Assembly (NCBI RefSeq): GCF_011516945.1
Contig: NZ_WOTH01000015.1
Location: forward strand, 1 to 64,000
DNA from: Acetobacter estunensis
Lineage (GTDB): Bacteria > Pseudomonadota > Alphaproteobacteria > Acetobacterales > Acetobacteraceae
Length of the DNA stretch: 64,000 nucleotides
Direction of reading: 5' to 3'
Of the stretch, positions 16,454 through 25,732 are shown one piece after another; position 1 is the stretch's first letter, and each line of letters starts with the position of its first letter. Position numbers and translations under genes: made by a program. The notes under the pieces are model-generated. The model saw only the letters and a list, made by a program, of their open reading frames with translations, searched no databases and was not told the origin of the DNA.

Positions 16454-17032
16454 TCAGAGTCTGGTGACCTCACCCTCCGTGGTCTCGTCGAGATCGCTGC
16501 CCCACATCTGTTCCAGTCCGTAAAGCGTGCGCGCTTCCGCCTTGAAGAGGTGGATGACGATGTCACCCGCGTCGATCAGCACCCAGTCAGACCCGTTAGC
16601 GCCCTCGACGAGAATACGCTTGAGGCCGGCTTCACGCAGCTTGCGTTCGATATGCTGGGACATGGCTGCGATCTGACGATCCGCCACGCCCGTGGCGATC
16701 ACCATGCGGTCAGCAAAGGACGCACGCCCCGTCAGATCGATGACGACGATGTCCTCACCTTTGTCATCGTCGATGCTTTCCGTGATGAGCTTGAGATACG
16801 TCTCCAGTTCATCCGCAGGCGCATGCGGACGCTTCTTCGTCTCCTTGCGCGGGCCGGCAGCCGCAGCCTTCTTGCGGGGCGTGCCCGGCGCCTTCACGGC
16901 TTCCGCCAGAGCGGGATCGACGGGCTTGGTCGCTGTCTTGGACTTGGCAGGCACACGCGGCGCGGCAGACGCCGGACCGGCTCCCGCCGTGCGACGCTTG
17001 GCTTCCGTATCGGAAGGGGGCTTCCTGGCTAT
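16454..17032 (-). CDS. rsfS: Ribosome silencing factor RsfS (candidate ATA start)
   Basis: Binds uL14 on the large ribosomal subunit and blocks subunit joining when nutrients are scarce. The conserved domain fills the C-terminal half, with Asp-Ile-Val-Val-Ile-Asp-Leu, Ala-Asp, Ala-Thr-Gly, and the signature Trp-Val-Leu-Ile-Asp-x-Gly-Asp-Ile-Val-Ile-His-Leu-Phe. It is preceded by a Lys/Ala/Pro-rich extension. No ATG is available in frame. The best ribosome-binding site, AGGAG at 17045-17041, is 8 bases before an ATA (17032-17030) that overlaps the nadD stop as ATAG, giving 192 residues. Alternative GTG starts at 16954 or 16897 have weaker sites. Function is secure, start is not. Confidence 0.85.
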   Translation of the reverse strand: MARKPPSDTEAKRRTAGAGPASAAPRVPAKSKTATKPVDPALAEAVKAPGTPRKKAAAAGPRKETKKRPHAPADELETYLKLITESIDDDKGEDIVVIDLTGRASFADRMVIATGVADRQIAAMSQHIERKLREAGLKRILVEGANGSDWVLIDAGDIVIHLFKAEARTLYGLEQMWGSDLDETTEGEVTRL

Positions 17033-17694
17033 GACCGTATCTCCTGCCGGGTGGATGCCCGATCTGTCTGACGTAAGGATTCCGTGCTGCCTGCACGACG
17101 CAGGGCAGTTGCCGATATACCGTTCTGTGGCCCCGGAAGAAAAGCCCAGACTGGAGGGGTTTTTTCGACAAGTTGACGAATACGTCCCACCGGCAGCCGC
17201 GCATGGCGCAACCGTTGCGCCGTCTGGCCGTGCAGCGCCGCCGTCGTGCTGCCCGGACGCGGCATGACGGCAATCGGCACCTCCCGCACAAAGGCTTTCC
17301 AGCGATGCCAGCGCGGAAGCTCGGCAAAGACATCCGCCCCCATCAGCCACACAAAATGCGCGCGTGGGAATCGCCTCCTGAGCGCACGCACCGTATCGAC
17401 CGCATAGCGTGTGCCCAGACGCACCTCGATCGCGGTCGGCACAAGATGCGGCTCACACGCCAGCCGTCTTACTGACGCAAGACGCAATGCCAGCGAGGCC
17501 ATACCGCGCTTTTCCTTGAGCGGATTGCCGGGAGACACCATCAGCCACACCTGATCCAATCCCAGCACATGCAACGCACGCCGGGCGATCTGGATATGAC
17601 CTTCATGGGCCGGATTGAACGAGCCGCCGAGGAGACCGATCCGCAACGCGCGCCTATCTCCCCGCACAGGCAGCGTGGCATGATGAACCGGCAC
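17029..17694 (-). CDS. nadD: Nicotinate-nucleotide adenylyltransferase
   Basis: Transfers AMP to nicotinate mononucleotide in NAD biosynthesis. The nucleotidyltransferase hallmarks are Gly-Leu-Leu-Gly-Gly-Ser-Phe-Asn-Pro-Ala-His-Glu-Gly-His near the start, Met-Gly-Ala-Asp mid-chain, and the C-terminal Ile-Ser-Ala-Thr-Ala-Leu-Arg that replaces the usual Ile-Ser-Ser-Thr-x-Ile-Arg. No ATG is in frame near the domain: the GTG at 17694 (221 aa) lies 13 bases after the proA stop, and a TTG at 17646 (205 aa) with GGGGAG about 11 bases upstream is an equally good candidate. It is followed by rsfS with overlap. Confidence 0.9.
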   Translation of the reverse strand: MPVHHATLPVRGDRRALRIGLLGGSFNPAHEGHIQIARRALHVLGLDQVWLMVSPGNPLKEKRGMASLALRLASVRRLACEPHLVPTAIEVRLGTRYAVDTVRALRRRFPRAHFVWLMGADVFAELPRWHRWKAFVREVPIAVMPRPGSTTAALHGQTAQRLRHARLPVGRIRQLVEKTPPVWAFLPGPQNGISATALRRAGSTESLRQTDRASTRQEIRS

Positions 17695-17707
17695 GGCCTG
17701 CCGGACC

Positions 17708-18979
17708 TTACGGACGGACCTGACCCGTCCCCAGAACCTCGTAGCGGAAGGTCGTAAGCTGTTCGAGCCCAACCGGACCACGAGCATGGACACGCCCCGT
17801 CGCAATGCCGATTTCCGCACCGAAACCGAATTCTCCACCGTCACAGAACTGAGTGGAAGCGTTCCACATCACCACCGCGCTGTCGGTTCCATTGAGAAAG
17901 CGCGTGGCAACCGTCTCGTCCGATGTGATGATGGCCTCCGTGTGCCCGCTGCCATGCACCGCGATATGTTCCAGCGCTGCATCCACCCCATCGACCACCG
18001 CCACGGACAGAATGGCATCGAGCCACTCCGTGGAGAAATCCGCCTCTGTGGCTGCCGACAGGTCAGGCACAATGGCTCTGGCTCGCGCATCCGCACGAAA
18101 AGCACATCCCAGTTCGCGCAGGTCCGAAACAATGTCCGGCAGGAGCGACGGGGCAATGGCGCTGTCGATAAGCAGCGTCTCGGTCGCACCGCAAATGCCC
18201 GGACGGCGCATCTTGGCGTTACAGATGATGCGCCGCGCCATCTGCGGCTCGGCAGCGGAATGGATGTAGGTGTGGCAAAGTCCCTCCGCGTGCGCGAGCA
18301 CAGGAATCCGCGCTTCGTTCTGCACGCGCTCGACCAGAGAACGGCCGCCGCGCGGAATGATCAGATCGATCAGACCCGCCGCCTGCAGCATGTCTGAGAC
18401 ATGTTGACGGTCAGTACTCGGCGCTACCTGCACCGCCGCCTCAGGCAACCCGGCCGCTTTCAGACCCGCCACCATGGCCGCGTGGATCGCCTGTGCGGAG
18501 TGAAAACTCTCGGAACCGCCGCGCAGGATAACGGCATTGCCGGACTTGATGCATAACCCCGCAGCATCCGCGCCGACATTGGGACGACTCTCATAGATCA
18601 CGCCCAAAATCCCAATGGGGGTGGCCACGCGGCGGATCTTCAATCCATTCGGGCGCGTCCATTCGCTGAGGATACGGCCGACCGGATCGGACAGGTCCGC
18701 CATATCCTCCAGCCCCTTTGCCATCGTTTCGATGCGCTCGGGTGTCAGAGTCAGTCGGTCCCGAAAAGCCTCGCTGCCTTTGTAAGCCGCCAGATCTTTC
18801 GCATTGGCTTCAAGAATGACATCGCGGGTTTCGCGCAGGGCATTCGCAGCCGCCCACAGCGCCTTGTCACGCTCCACGGTTGGCGACTGCGCCAGCGTCC
18901 GGGCTGCCACCCGAGCTGCGCGGGCCATGGCCTCGATCGCGCCGGGTGTGGTCGCTTCCGCCTGCGTGCTGGCGCTCAT
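17708..18979 (-). CDS. proA: Gamma-glutamyl phosphate reductase
   Basis: NADPH-dependent reduction of gamma-glutamyl phosphate to glutamate semialdehyde, the second step of proline synthesis. The 423 residues show Tyr-Glu-Ser-Arg-Pro-Asn-Val, Lys-Ser-Gly-Asn-Ala-Val-Ile-Leu-Arg-Gly-Gly and Ile-Pro-Arg-Gly-Gly, followed by the catalytic cysteine block Arg-Pro-Gly-Ile-Cys-Gly-Ala-Thr-Glu-Thr-Leu. The C-terminus has the family Trp-Asn-Ala-Ser-Thr-Gln-Phe and Gly-Phe-Gly-Ala-Glu-Ile-Gly motifs. The glutamate kinase gene proB is not in the window; in many alphaproteobacteria obg-proB-proA-nadD-rsfS run together, and here ychF occupies the upstream position. Confidence 0.96.
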   Translation of the reverse strand: MSASTQAEATTPGAIEAMARAARVAARTLAQSPTVERDKALWAAANALRETRDVILEANAKDLAAYKGSEAFRDRLTLTPERIETMAKGLEDMADLSDPVGRILSEWTRPNGLKIRRVATPIGILGVIYESRPNVGADAAGLCIKSGNAVILRGGSESFHSAQAIHAAMVAGLKAAGLPEAAVQVAPSTDRQHVSDMLQAAGLIDLIIPRGGRSLVERVQNEARIPVLAHAEGLCHTYIHSAAEPQMARRIICNAKMRRPGICGATETLLIDSAIAPSLLPDIVSDLRELGCAFRADARARAIVPDLSAATEADFSTEWLDAILSVAVVDGVDAALEHIAVHGSGHTEAIITSDETVATRFLNGTDSAVVMWNASTQFCDGGEFGFGAEIGIATGRVHARGPVGLEQLTTFRYEVLGTGQVRP

Positions 18980-19018
18980 TTCTGGTCCCCTGTCCTCTCT
19001 TGGCTTGTGGATGTTCGG

Positions 19019-20113
19019 TCAGACGTTGAAACGGAACAGCAGAACATCGCCATCCTGCACGATGTAATCGCGTCCCTCGACACGCATCCTGCCCGCTTCC
19101 TTGGCGCCTGCCTCCCCATTATACTTCACATAATCGTCATAAGAGACGGTCTCGCAGGCAATGAAGCCCCGCTCGAAGTCGTTATGGATGACAGCCGCAG
19201 CCTGAGGAGCCTTCGTGCCAGCCGTGATGGTCCATGCCCGCGTCTCTTTCGGCCCCACCGTGAAATAGGTGGACAGACCGAGCAGGCGATAGCCAGCAGC
19301 AATCACACGGTCGAGACCGCTGTCTTCCAGCCCCAGACCTTCAAGAAATTCTTTCTGGTCTTCGGCGGGAAGTTGGCTGACTTCAGCCTCGATGGCAGCG
19401 GATACCACGACACAGGCAGCCCCTTCGGCCTTCGCGCGTTCCTCGACGGCCTTCGAGAAATTATTACCCGTCGCTGCTGAACCTTCTTCTACGTTGCAGA
19501 CATAGAGTACGGGCTTCGTCGTCATCAGCTGAAGACGTGCAGCTGTGGCTTCCTGTCCAGCAGGAATGACTGTGCGCGCCGGACGACCCTCACGCAACGC
19601 GGCAATCAGCGGCTCCATCAGTTCGACCTGAGCCTGCGCCTCCCGGTCGTTGCCGCGAGCCTTTTTCTGAAGGGCGACAATCCGCTTCTCCAGCGAGTCC
19701 AGATCGGCCAGCATCAGTTCGGTCTCGATGATCTCGGCATCACGCACCGGATCGACGCCCCCTTCAACATGGGTGATGTCGTCATCCTCGAAACAGCGCA
19801 AAACGTGGATGATGGCGTCCACTTCACGGATGTTGGCGAGAAACTGATTGCCCAGACCTTCCCCGCGTGACGCGCCGCGCACCAATCCGGCAATATCCAC
19901 GAACTCAAGGCTCGTGGGCAGAATCCTCTGGGATTTGCCGACGCGGGCCAGATTCTCCAACCGTGGATCGGGCACAGCCACACGCCCAACATTCGGCTCA
20001 ATGGTGCAGAACGGATAGTTGGCCGCCTGCGCCGACGCCGTGGCGGTCAGGGCATTGAAGAGCGTGGACTTGCCGACATTGGGCAGTCCGACAATGCCGC
20101 AGTTAAAGCCCAT
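19019..20113 (-). CDS. ychF: Redox-regulated ATPase YchF
   Basis: Obg-family P-loop NTPase (OLA1/YchF) that hydrolyses ATP rather than GTP and interacts with ribosomes. The 364 residues show the G1 loop Gly-Leu-Pro-Asn-Val-Gly-Lys-Ser-Thr (9-17), G3 Asp-Ile-Ala-Gly-Leu-Val, the Gly-Glu-Gly-Leu-Gly-Asn segment and a G4 variant Asn-Val-Glu-Glu in place of Asn-Lys-x-Asp, the change that explains ATP preference. The C-terminal TGS-like domain ends in Asp-Val-Leu-Leu-Phe-Arg-Phe-Asn-Val. Its start codon overlaps the pth stop by one base (TGATG). Confidence 0.96.
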   Translation of the reverse strand: MGFNCGIVGLPNVGKSTLFNALTATASAQAANYPFCTIEPNVGRVAVPDPRLENLARVGKSQRILPTSLEFVDIAGLVRGASRGEGLGNQFLANIREVDAIIHVLRCFEDDDITHVEGGVDPVRDAEIIETELMLADLDSLEKRIVALQKKARGNDREAQAQVELMEPLIAALREGRPARTVIPAGQEATAARLQLMTTKPVLYVCNVEEGSAATGNNFSKAVEERAKAEGAACVVVSAAIEAEVSQLPAEDQKEFLEGLGLEDSGLDRVIAAGYRLLGLSTYFTVGPKETRAWTITAGTKAPQAAAVIHNDFERGFIACETVSYDDYVKYNGEAGAKEAGRMRVEGRDYIVQDGDVLLFRFNV

Positions 20114-20754
20114 CAGTCTCTTACTCCTGTCTGGCCCTTTCCGGGACCGGGTGGTGTCGGGGGTTGGGGAGTGTTAGCCATGAGAAGGGCGATACGGCTC
20201 ATGAAAGCCTCTCGCTGTCCTTCTGCCAATAGGGGGACAGCATCGGAGATGGCATCCATCAGATCATCCAGCCAAGACTGGTCGGCTTTGGCGAAATCGC
20301 CCAGCACCCAGCCATGCACCCGCTCCTTGGAACCGGGGTGATCTATGCCCAGACGCACGCGCCAGTAATCTGGCGTTCCAAGCTGGCGATCCGTTGAGCG
20401 CAGGCCATTATGACCGGCCGCACCACCACCTTTCTTCACACGAACCTTGCCGGAAGCAAGATCAAGCTCATCGTGAAAGACAGTGATGGCATCGGGGGGA
20501 ATTTTGTAGAACGTCGCGGCCTCGCGAATGCTGTCGCCCGAGAGGTTCATATAGGTCATCGGCTTGAGCAGCAGCACCTTCGCACCACCTACACGACCTT
20601 CGGCAACCTCGCCACGAAACCGCTTGCGCCATGGCGAAAAACCATGGCGCTTCGCAATGGCGTCGACCGCCATGAAGCCGATATTGTGGCGGTTGCGGCT
20701 CATGGAAGGCTCAGGATTTCCCAAACCCACCCAGAGCTGGAGCGCCGGTTTCAT
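20113..20754 (-). CDS. pth: Peptidyl-tRNA hydrolase
   Basis: Cleaves the ester bond of peptidyl-tRNAs released from ribosomes. The 213 residues contain Val-Gly-Leu-Gly-Asn-Pro, Arg-His-Asn-Ile-Gly-Phe with the catalytic His, Leu-Leu-Lys-Pro-x-Thr-Tyr-Met-Asn-Leu-Ser-Gly, His-Asp-Glu-Leu-Asp and Gly-Gly-Gly-Ala-Ala-Gly-His-Asn-Gly-Leu-Arg-Ser. The last 20 residues are a Pro/Gly-rich tail. It lies 56 bases after rplY and overlaps ychF, the classic rplY-pth-ychF order of proteobacteria. Confidence 0.96.
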   Translation of the reverse strand: MKPALQLWVGLGNPEPSMSRNRHNIGFMAVDAIAKRHGFSPWRKRFRGEVAEGRVGGAKVLLLKPMTYMNLSGDSIREAATFYKIPPDAITVFHDELDLASGKVRVKKGGGAAGHNGLRSTDRQLGTPDYWRVRLGIDHPGSKERVHGWVLGDFAKADQSWLDDLMDAISDAVPLLAEGQREAFMSRIALLMANTPQPPTPPGPGKGQTGVRD

Positions 20755-20810
20755 GGCGGTCTGTCCCGTGGGTCCGGAGAAGAATGGCTTCCCCGGCCCG
20801 GCGGGCCTCC

Positions 20811-21440
20811 TTACTTCTTTTCTTCAGCAGGTGCGGCTTCAGCCTCAGCCGCGGGAGCTTCTTCTTCGACATCGACCGTCGGCGCGGCAATGGTCGCCAC
20901 GACGAAGTTCGGGATCTGCACGGTCGCGACAACGCCCTCGGTGCCCTTGAGATCATCCCAACGCACGTTGTCGTTGATGTCCAACTCGGAGATATCGGCC
21001 GTGAAAAGCTCCGGAATGTTTTCCGGGTCAGCCGTCACTTCAATGGTGTGGCGCACAACATTGAGCACGCCACCGCGCTTGATGCCCGGAGAAACCTCTT
21101 CGCCGACAATATGCACGGCAACCTCGACATGGACCTTATGACCCGGCGCAAGGCGCTGGTAATCCACGTGGATCGGCGCGTCCGTCACCGGATGGAACTG
21201 CATGTCGCGCATGAGAACGCGCTCGCTGATGTCGCCCGCAGTGATTTCATAGACATGCGAGCGCCAGCCGGGCTTGTGCAGTTCACGCATGATGATGCGC
21301 GGATCAAGGGCAATCAGGGTGGCATCCTTTTTCGCGCCATAGATCACGGCCGGAACCAGACCTTCACGACGGGTTGCGCGCGCTGCCCCCTTACCAGCCT
21401 TCGCGCGCAGGGATGCTTGAATCGGAATCAGTTTCGTCGC
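20811..21440 (-). CDS. rplY: Large ribosomal subunit protein bL25 (CTC form)
   Basis: 5S rRNA-binding ribosomal protein of the long CTC type. Residues 1-95 are the bL25 domain (Arg-x-Gly-Leu-Val-Pro-Ala-Val-Ile-Tyr-Gly and Val-Leu-x-Arg-Asp-x-Gln-x-His-Pro-Val) and about 95-185 the CTC beta domain (Gly-Ile-Lys-Arg-Gly-Gly-Val-Leu-Asn), followed by an acidic Ala/Glu-rich tail. GTG at 21440 is chosen because AGGAG lies 8 bases upstream; an ATG at 21473 reads through that ribosome-binding site and is unlikely. The product is 209 residues. Confidence 0.94.
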   Translation of the reverse strand, partial: ATKLIPIQASLRAKAGKGAARATRREGLVPAVIYGAKKDATLIALDPRIIMRELHKPGWRSHVYEITAGDISERVLMRDMQFHPVTDAPIHVDYQRLAPGHKVHVEVAVHIVGEEVSPGIKRGGVLNVVRHTIEVTADPENIPELFTADISELDINDNVRWDDLKGTEGVVATVQIPNFVVATIAAPTVDVEEEAPAAEAEAAPAEEKK

Positions 21441-21587
21441 CACTTTGATAAGCTCCTGAGTATGCGAACACACGCCGGCCTCCAGGGGTGCCGGTGCGGA
21501 GGCGGGTGCTTAACGCAAAACCCCGCCTGACGCAAACCAGAAGACGACGGGCAACCTCCGCCGCGTCATGTTTTCAAGCCAGTGTTA

Positions 21588-21989
21588 TCAGTAGCTGCCC
21601 TGCTGATAATAGCTACCCTGCTGCTGTTGCTGCTGCGGATAATACTGCTGTGTAGGCTGCCGGTACTGTTGCTGATACTGTGGCTGCTGGTAGTTTCCGG
21701 GCTGTGTGGGCTGCTGATATTGCGGCTGTTGATAACCGCTGCGATAGTCTCCGCCGGGTCGGTTCGGGGTGGTCAGCGCGCCCGTGCCTGCACCAAGCAA
21801 ACCGCCAGCTACTGCACCGATGGCCGCACCACGCCCACCACCGGCCAGCGCACCAATGGCGGCACCGCTGCCACCGCCAATTAACGCACCATTGCCTGCC
21901 CGCACACCGGGGCTATAGGGGTCGCCACAGCCAGCAAGCAAACTAGCAAGTGCGAGAGCGGCAACTGTAGTTGTAGTCTTCAGCCTCAT
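21588..21989 (-). CDS. Glycine-zipper lipoprotein with Gln/Tyr-rich tail
   Basis: A 133-residue predicted outer-membrane lipoprotein. The signal peptide ends in Leu-Ala-Gly-Cys at Cys21. Residues about 30-68 form a glycine zipper made of Gly-Ala-x-Ile-Gly and Gly-Gly repeats, the kind that packs against or spans membranes. The C-terminal 60 residues are nearly all Gln, Tyr, Pro and Ser. AGGA is 5 bases before the ATG at 21989; another ATG lies three bases upstream. It is paralogous to the next gene (shared Cys-Gly-x-Pro-Tyr-Ser-Pro-Gly start), separated by about 105 bases. Confidence 0.8.
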   Translation of the reverse strand: MRLKTTTTVAALALASLLAGCGDPYSPGVRAGNGALIGGGSGAAIGALAGGGRGAAIGAVAGGLLGAGTGALTTPNRPGGDYRSGYQQPQYQQPTQPGNYQQPQYQQQYRQPTQQYYPQQQQQQGSYYQQGSY

Positions 21990-22093
21990 CATATTCCTGA
22001 TATCCGACGTTGCGGTGCACGCGACACATAGACGAGAGTCGCAGTCTTGTCCTGCTCCCTGCCCATGGCGCGAATATGGCGCAAATGTATCGA

Positions 22094-22378
22094 TCAACGA
22101 CTACGATAGCCACCGCTGTTGGGACGATTCGGCGTCGTTGCCGCTCCTACGGCCGCTCCCGTGGCGCCGCCTGCAAGTGCACCGATAGCCGCTCCGCCAC
22201 CACCACCCGCGACCCCACCGATCAGCGCACCACCACCCGCTCCGATCAACGCCCCCGAACCGGCCCGGGCTCCCGGGCTATAAGGACTCCCGCAACCACC
22301 CAACAGCAGGAGTGGCAACAGGACCAGAAGGATGTGCCACCCACGGTGTTTGCGTTCATCTGTCGATGCACAGTTCAT
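22094..22378 (-). CDS. Glycine-zipper lipoprotein, short paralog
   Basis: A 94-residue predicted lipoprotein with a basic N-terminus, a Leu-rich signal core and the lipobox Leu-Gly-Gly-Cys (Cys29). The mature part starts Gly-Ser-Pro-Tyr-Ser-Pro-Gly, as in the neighbour, and continues with five to six glycine-zipper repeats ending in Thr-Thr-Pro-Asn-Arg-Pro. It lacks the Gln/Tyr tail. A GGTGA site lies 7 bases upstream of the ATG. The two genes look like a tandem duplication. Confidence 0.8.
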   Translation of the reverse strand: MNCASTDERKHRGWHILLVLLPLLLLGGCGSPYSPGARAGSGALIGAGGGALIGGVAGGGGGAAIGALAGGATGAAVGAATTPNRPNSGGYRSR

Positions 22379-23831
<1,453 letters not shown>

Positions 23832-24031
23832 CGAAAAATGTCCATGCATTGCCCGCAACTTTTTGCCAATATGTGGATTGAGACCGCCAGCCTGCCCATG
23901 CGGGCGGCGTAGGCCGGGGACCAGAAGCCTCGGAAGGCGGGAGGTTCCTTGGCTGAGAAAGAGGCAATGAAGCGGGCATATCCCTGCGTGACGAACTCGG
24001 CCCGTGGGCACGAGGACTGGATGTCGAAACG

Positions 24032-25114
24032 GTGATTCCCGTCTCCATCCAGATACGTCAGGCGCTGGACCGGCTCTGGTTCCCTGCGATGCTGCTGCTG
24101 TCGATTGCCACCATACTGCTTGGCTGGGCTGACCAACGGGCAACGGTGGCCGCCCGCATGGCTGTGGCGGATGTGCTGTCTCCCTTGTGGTCGCTGGTGG
24201 CCACGCCCGGAGACGAGATGTCGGCGGCGCTGTCCGAGCTACGCGGTATCGGGCATCTGGCACAGGAAAACGCGCGCCTGCGTTCAGAGAATGAAACCCT
24301 GCGTGGATGGTATGACGTCGCCATTTCCCTCACGCAGGAAAATGCCACGCTCAAGGAAAACCTCCACTGGATGCCCGATCCTGTCCCATCCTTCGTGACC
24401 GCACGGGTGGTTGGCGATATAGGAGGGCTGTATTCTCACGCCGTTCTCATCAATGCCGGACCGGACAGTGGCGTGCGTGTCGGCAATATTGCGCTGGCCG
24501 CTGATGGCTTTGCGGGACGTGTCACCGAAACCGGGCATCATTCAGCGCGTGTCCTGCTGATCAATGACGTGGCAAGTCGCATTCCGGTCATGCTCGAAAG
24601 CAGCCATGGTACCGCCATCATGGCAGGGGATAATTCCCCTATGCCCCGCCTGATGTTTTACGCTCAGGATAATCATCCCGTGGAAGGCGAGCGCGTGGTC
24701 ACGTCTGGACAGGGCGATCTGCTGCCCGGAGGTCTGCCTGTGGGAACGGTACATTACATCCGTGCGGCAACCCCCATTGTCATGCCCTATGCCCGACTGG
24801 ATCATCTGCACATTTTGCGCGTGTTCGACTTCGAGACAGAAACCATCGATGCGCCAGATGCACCGGGTCGCGTGCCGGTGGCTCCCCAGCGCGGCCACAT
24901 GGCCAAACACAACAATCCCATGGAAGGCATGACTCTTGATGGCGTGGTCGGCGGCATGACGGGACATCAGGACGACCGTCCTATCCAAACATCCGCTCCT
25001 CACCGCGAGGAAACGCCCGCTCCTGCGGATACGGCTCCCGCCTCTTCCCCGGAAGATCAGGGTGAGGCTACCCCCGTCATGCCCTCGTCCCCTCTTCCTT
25101 CCGGGCGCGGATAA
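24032..25114 (+). CDS. mreC: Rod-shape-determining protein MreC
   Basis: Bitopic periplasmic scaffold that activates PBP2-RodA. One membrane helix at about 16-33 is followed by a coiled coil (about 65-105, with repeated Leu/Glu heptads) and two beta domains with Ala-Arg-Val-Val, Gly-Val-Arg-Val-Gly, Gly-Asp-Leu-Leu-Pro-Gly-Gly-Leu-Pro-Val-Gly. Beyond about residue 275 there is a Pro/Ala/Thr-rich, probably disordered extension of about 85 residues. The start GTG at 24032 is the only sensible in-frame start, with a weak ribosome-binding site. Confidence 0.93.
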   Translation: MIPVSIQIRQALDRLWFPAMLLLSIATILLGWADQRATVAARMAVADVLSPLWSLVATPGDEMSAALSELRGIGHLAQENARLRSENETLRGWYDVAISLTQENATLKENLHWMPDPVPSFVTARVVGDIGGLYSHAVLINAGPDSGVRVGNIALAADGFAGRVTETGHHSARVLLINDVASRIPVMLESSHGTAIMAGDNSPMPRLMFYAQDNHPVEGERVVTSGQGDLLPGGLPVGTVHYIRAATPIVMPYARLDHLHILRVFDFETETIDAPDAPGRVPVAPQRGHMAKHNNPMEGMTLDGVVGGMTGHQDDRPIQTSAPHREETPAPADTAPASSPEDQGEATPVMPSSPLPSGRG

Positions 25115-25125
25115 GAGTCCGGATC

Positions 25126-25692
25126 ATGACAGCCAATCCGGGTTCATCGTGGCATCGCAATCAGGATTCCAGTGTCGCATTGGCCCAGCGACTGGACCGG
25201 TTGGCGCGGCGTCTTTTGCCGGGTGGCATTACGGCGCTCGTCATCGTCCTGCTGGCCGCACCAACGGGTTTCCCGGCGGCGACAGCCCTGTTGCCGGGCC
25301 TTGTCATGGCCTCGGTCTTTTTCTGGTCCGTCTGGCGTCCGGCCTCCATGTCCGCGCCGATCGTGTTCGGACTTGGCCTTCTGATGGATCTCGTGGGATT
25401 TGCCTCTCCCGGTGTGGACGCCTTCGTGTTCCTGCTGCTGCATGGAATTGCCGTGCATGCCCGCTTTGGCCTGATGCGCCTGAACTTTCTCGGGATGTGG
25501 TGTATCTTCGCCGTGCTGGGGTCGGCGGCCTGCTGGCTGCTGTGGTTCCTGATCTCGCTTTTGGCCTTCCGGCCCATGCCTCTTGCCCCCGTCGTCTTCG
25601 AATGCCTCCTCGCCATCGGCGTCTACCCCCTGCTGGCAGCCGCAGGGACATGGGCGCATCATCGGCTCGCCAACCCGGAACCGCAGTCATGA
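25126..25692 (+). CDS. mreD: Rod-shape-determining protein MreD
   Basis: A 188-residue inner-membrane protein with about five hydrophobic helices beginning near residue 33. MreD connects MreC and the elongasome at the membrane; sequence conservation is low, and the call rests on position between mreC and mrdA, the size, the membrane pattern and the Gly-Leu-Leu-Met-Asp-Leu segment typical of the family. It starts 11 bases after the mreC stop. Confidence 0.9.
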   Translation: MTANPGSSWHRNQDSSVALAQRLDRLARRLLPGGITALVIVLLAAPTGFPAATALLPGLVMASVFFWSVWRPASMSAPIVFGLGLLMDLVGFASPGVDAFVFLLLHGIAVHARFGLMRLNFLGMWCIFAVLGSAACWLLWFLISLLAFRPMPLAPVVFECLLAIGVYPLLAAAGTWAHHRLANPEPQS

Positions 25693-25732
25693 GGGAATGG
25701 AGCGTGACTTTCCGCCACGGGGAGATGTTTCC

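Noticed and set aside
23832-24031. Possible small gene between mreB and mreC
   Set aside because: No start with a ribosome-binding site and no protein-like composition; only an imperfect GC-rich hairpin near 23895.
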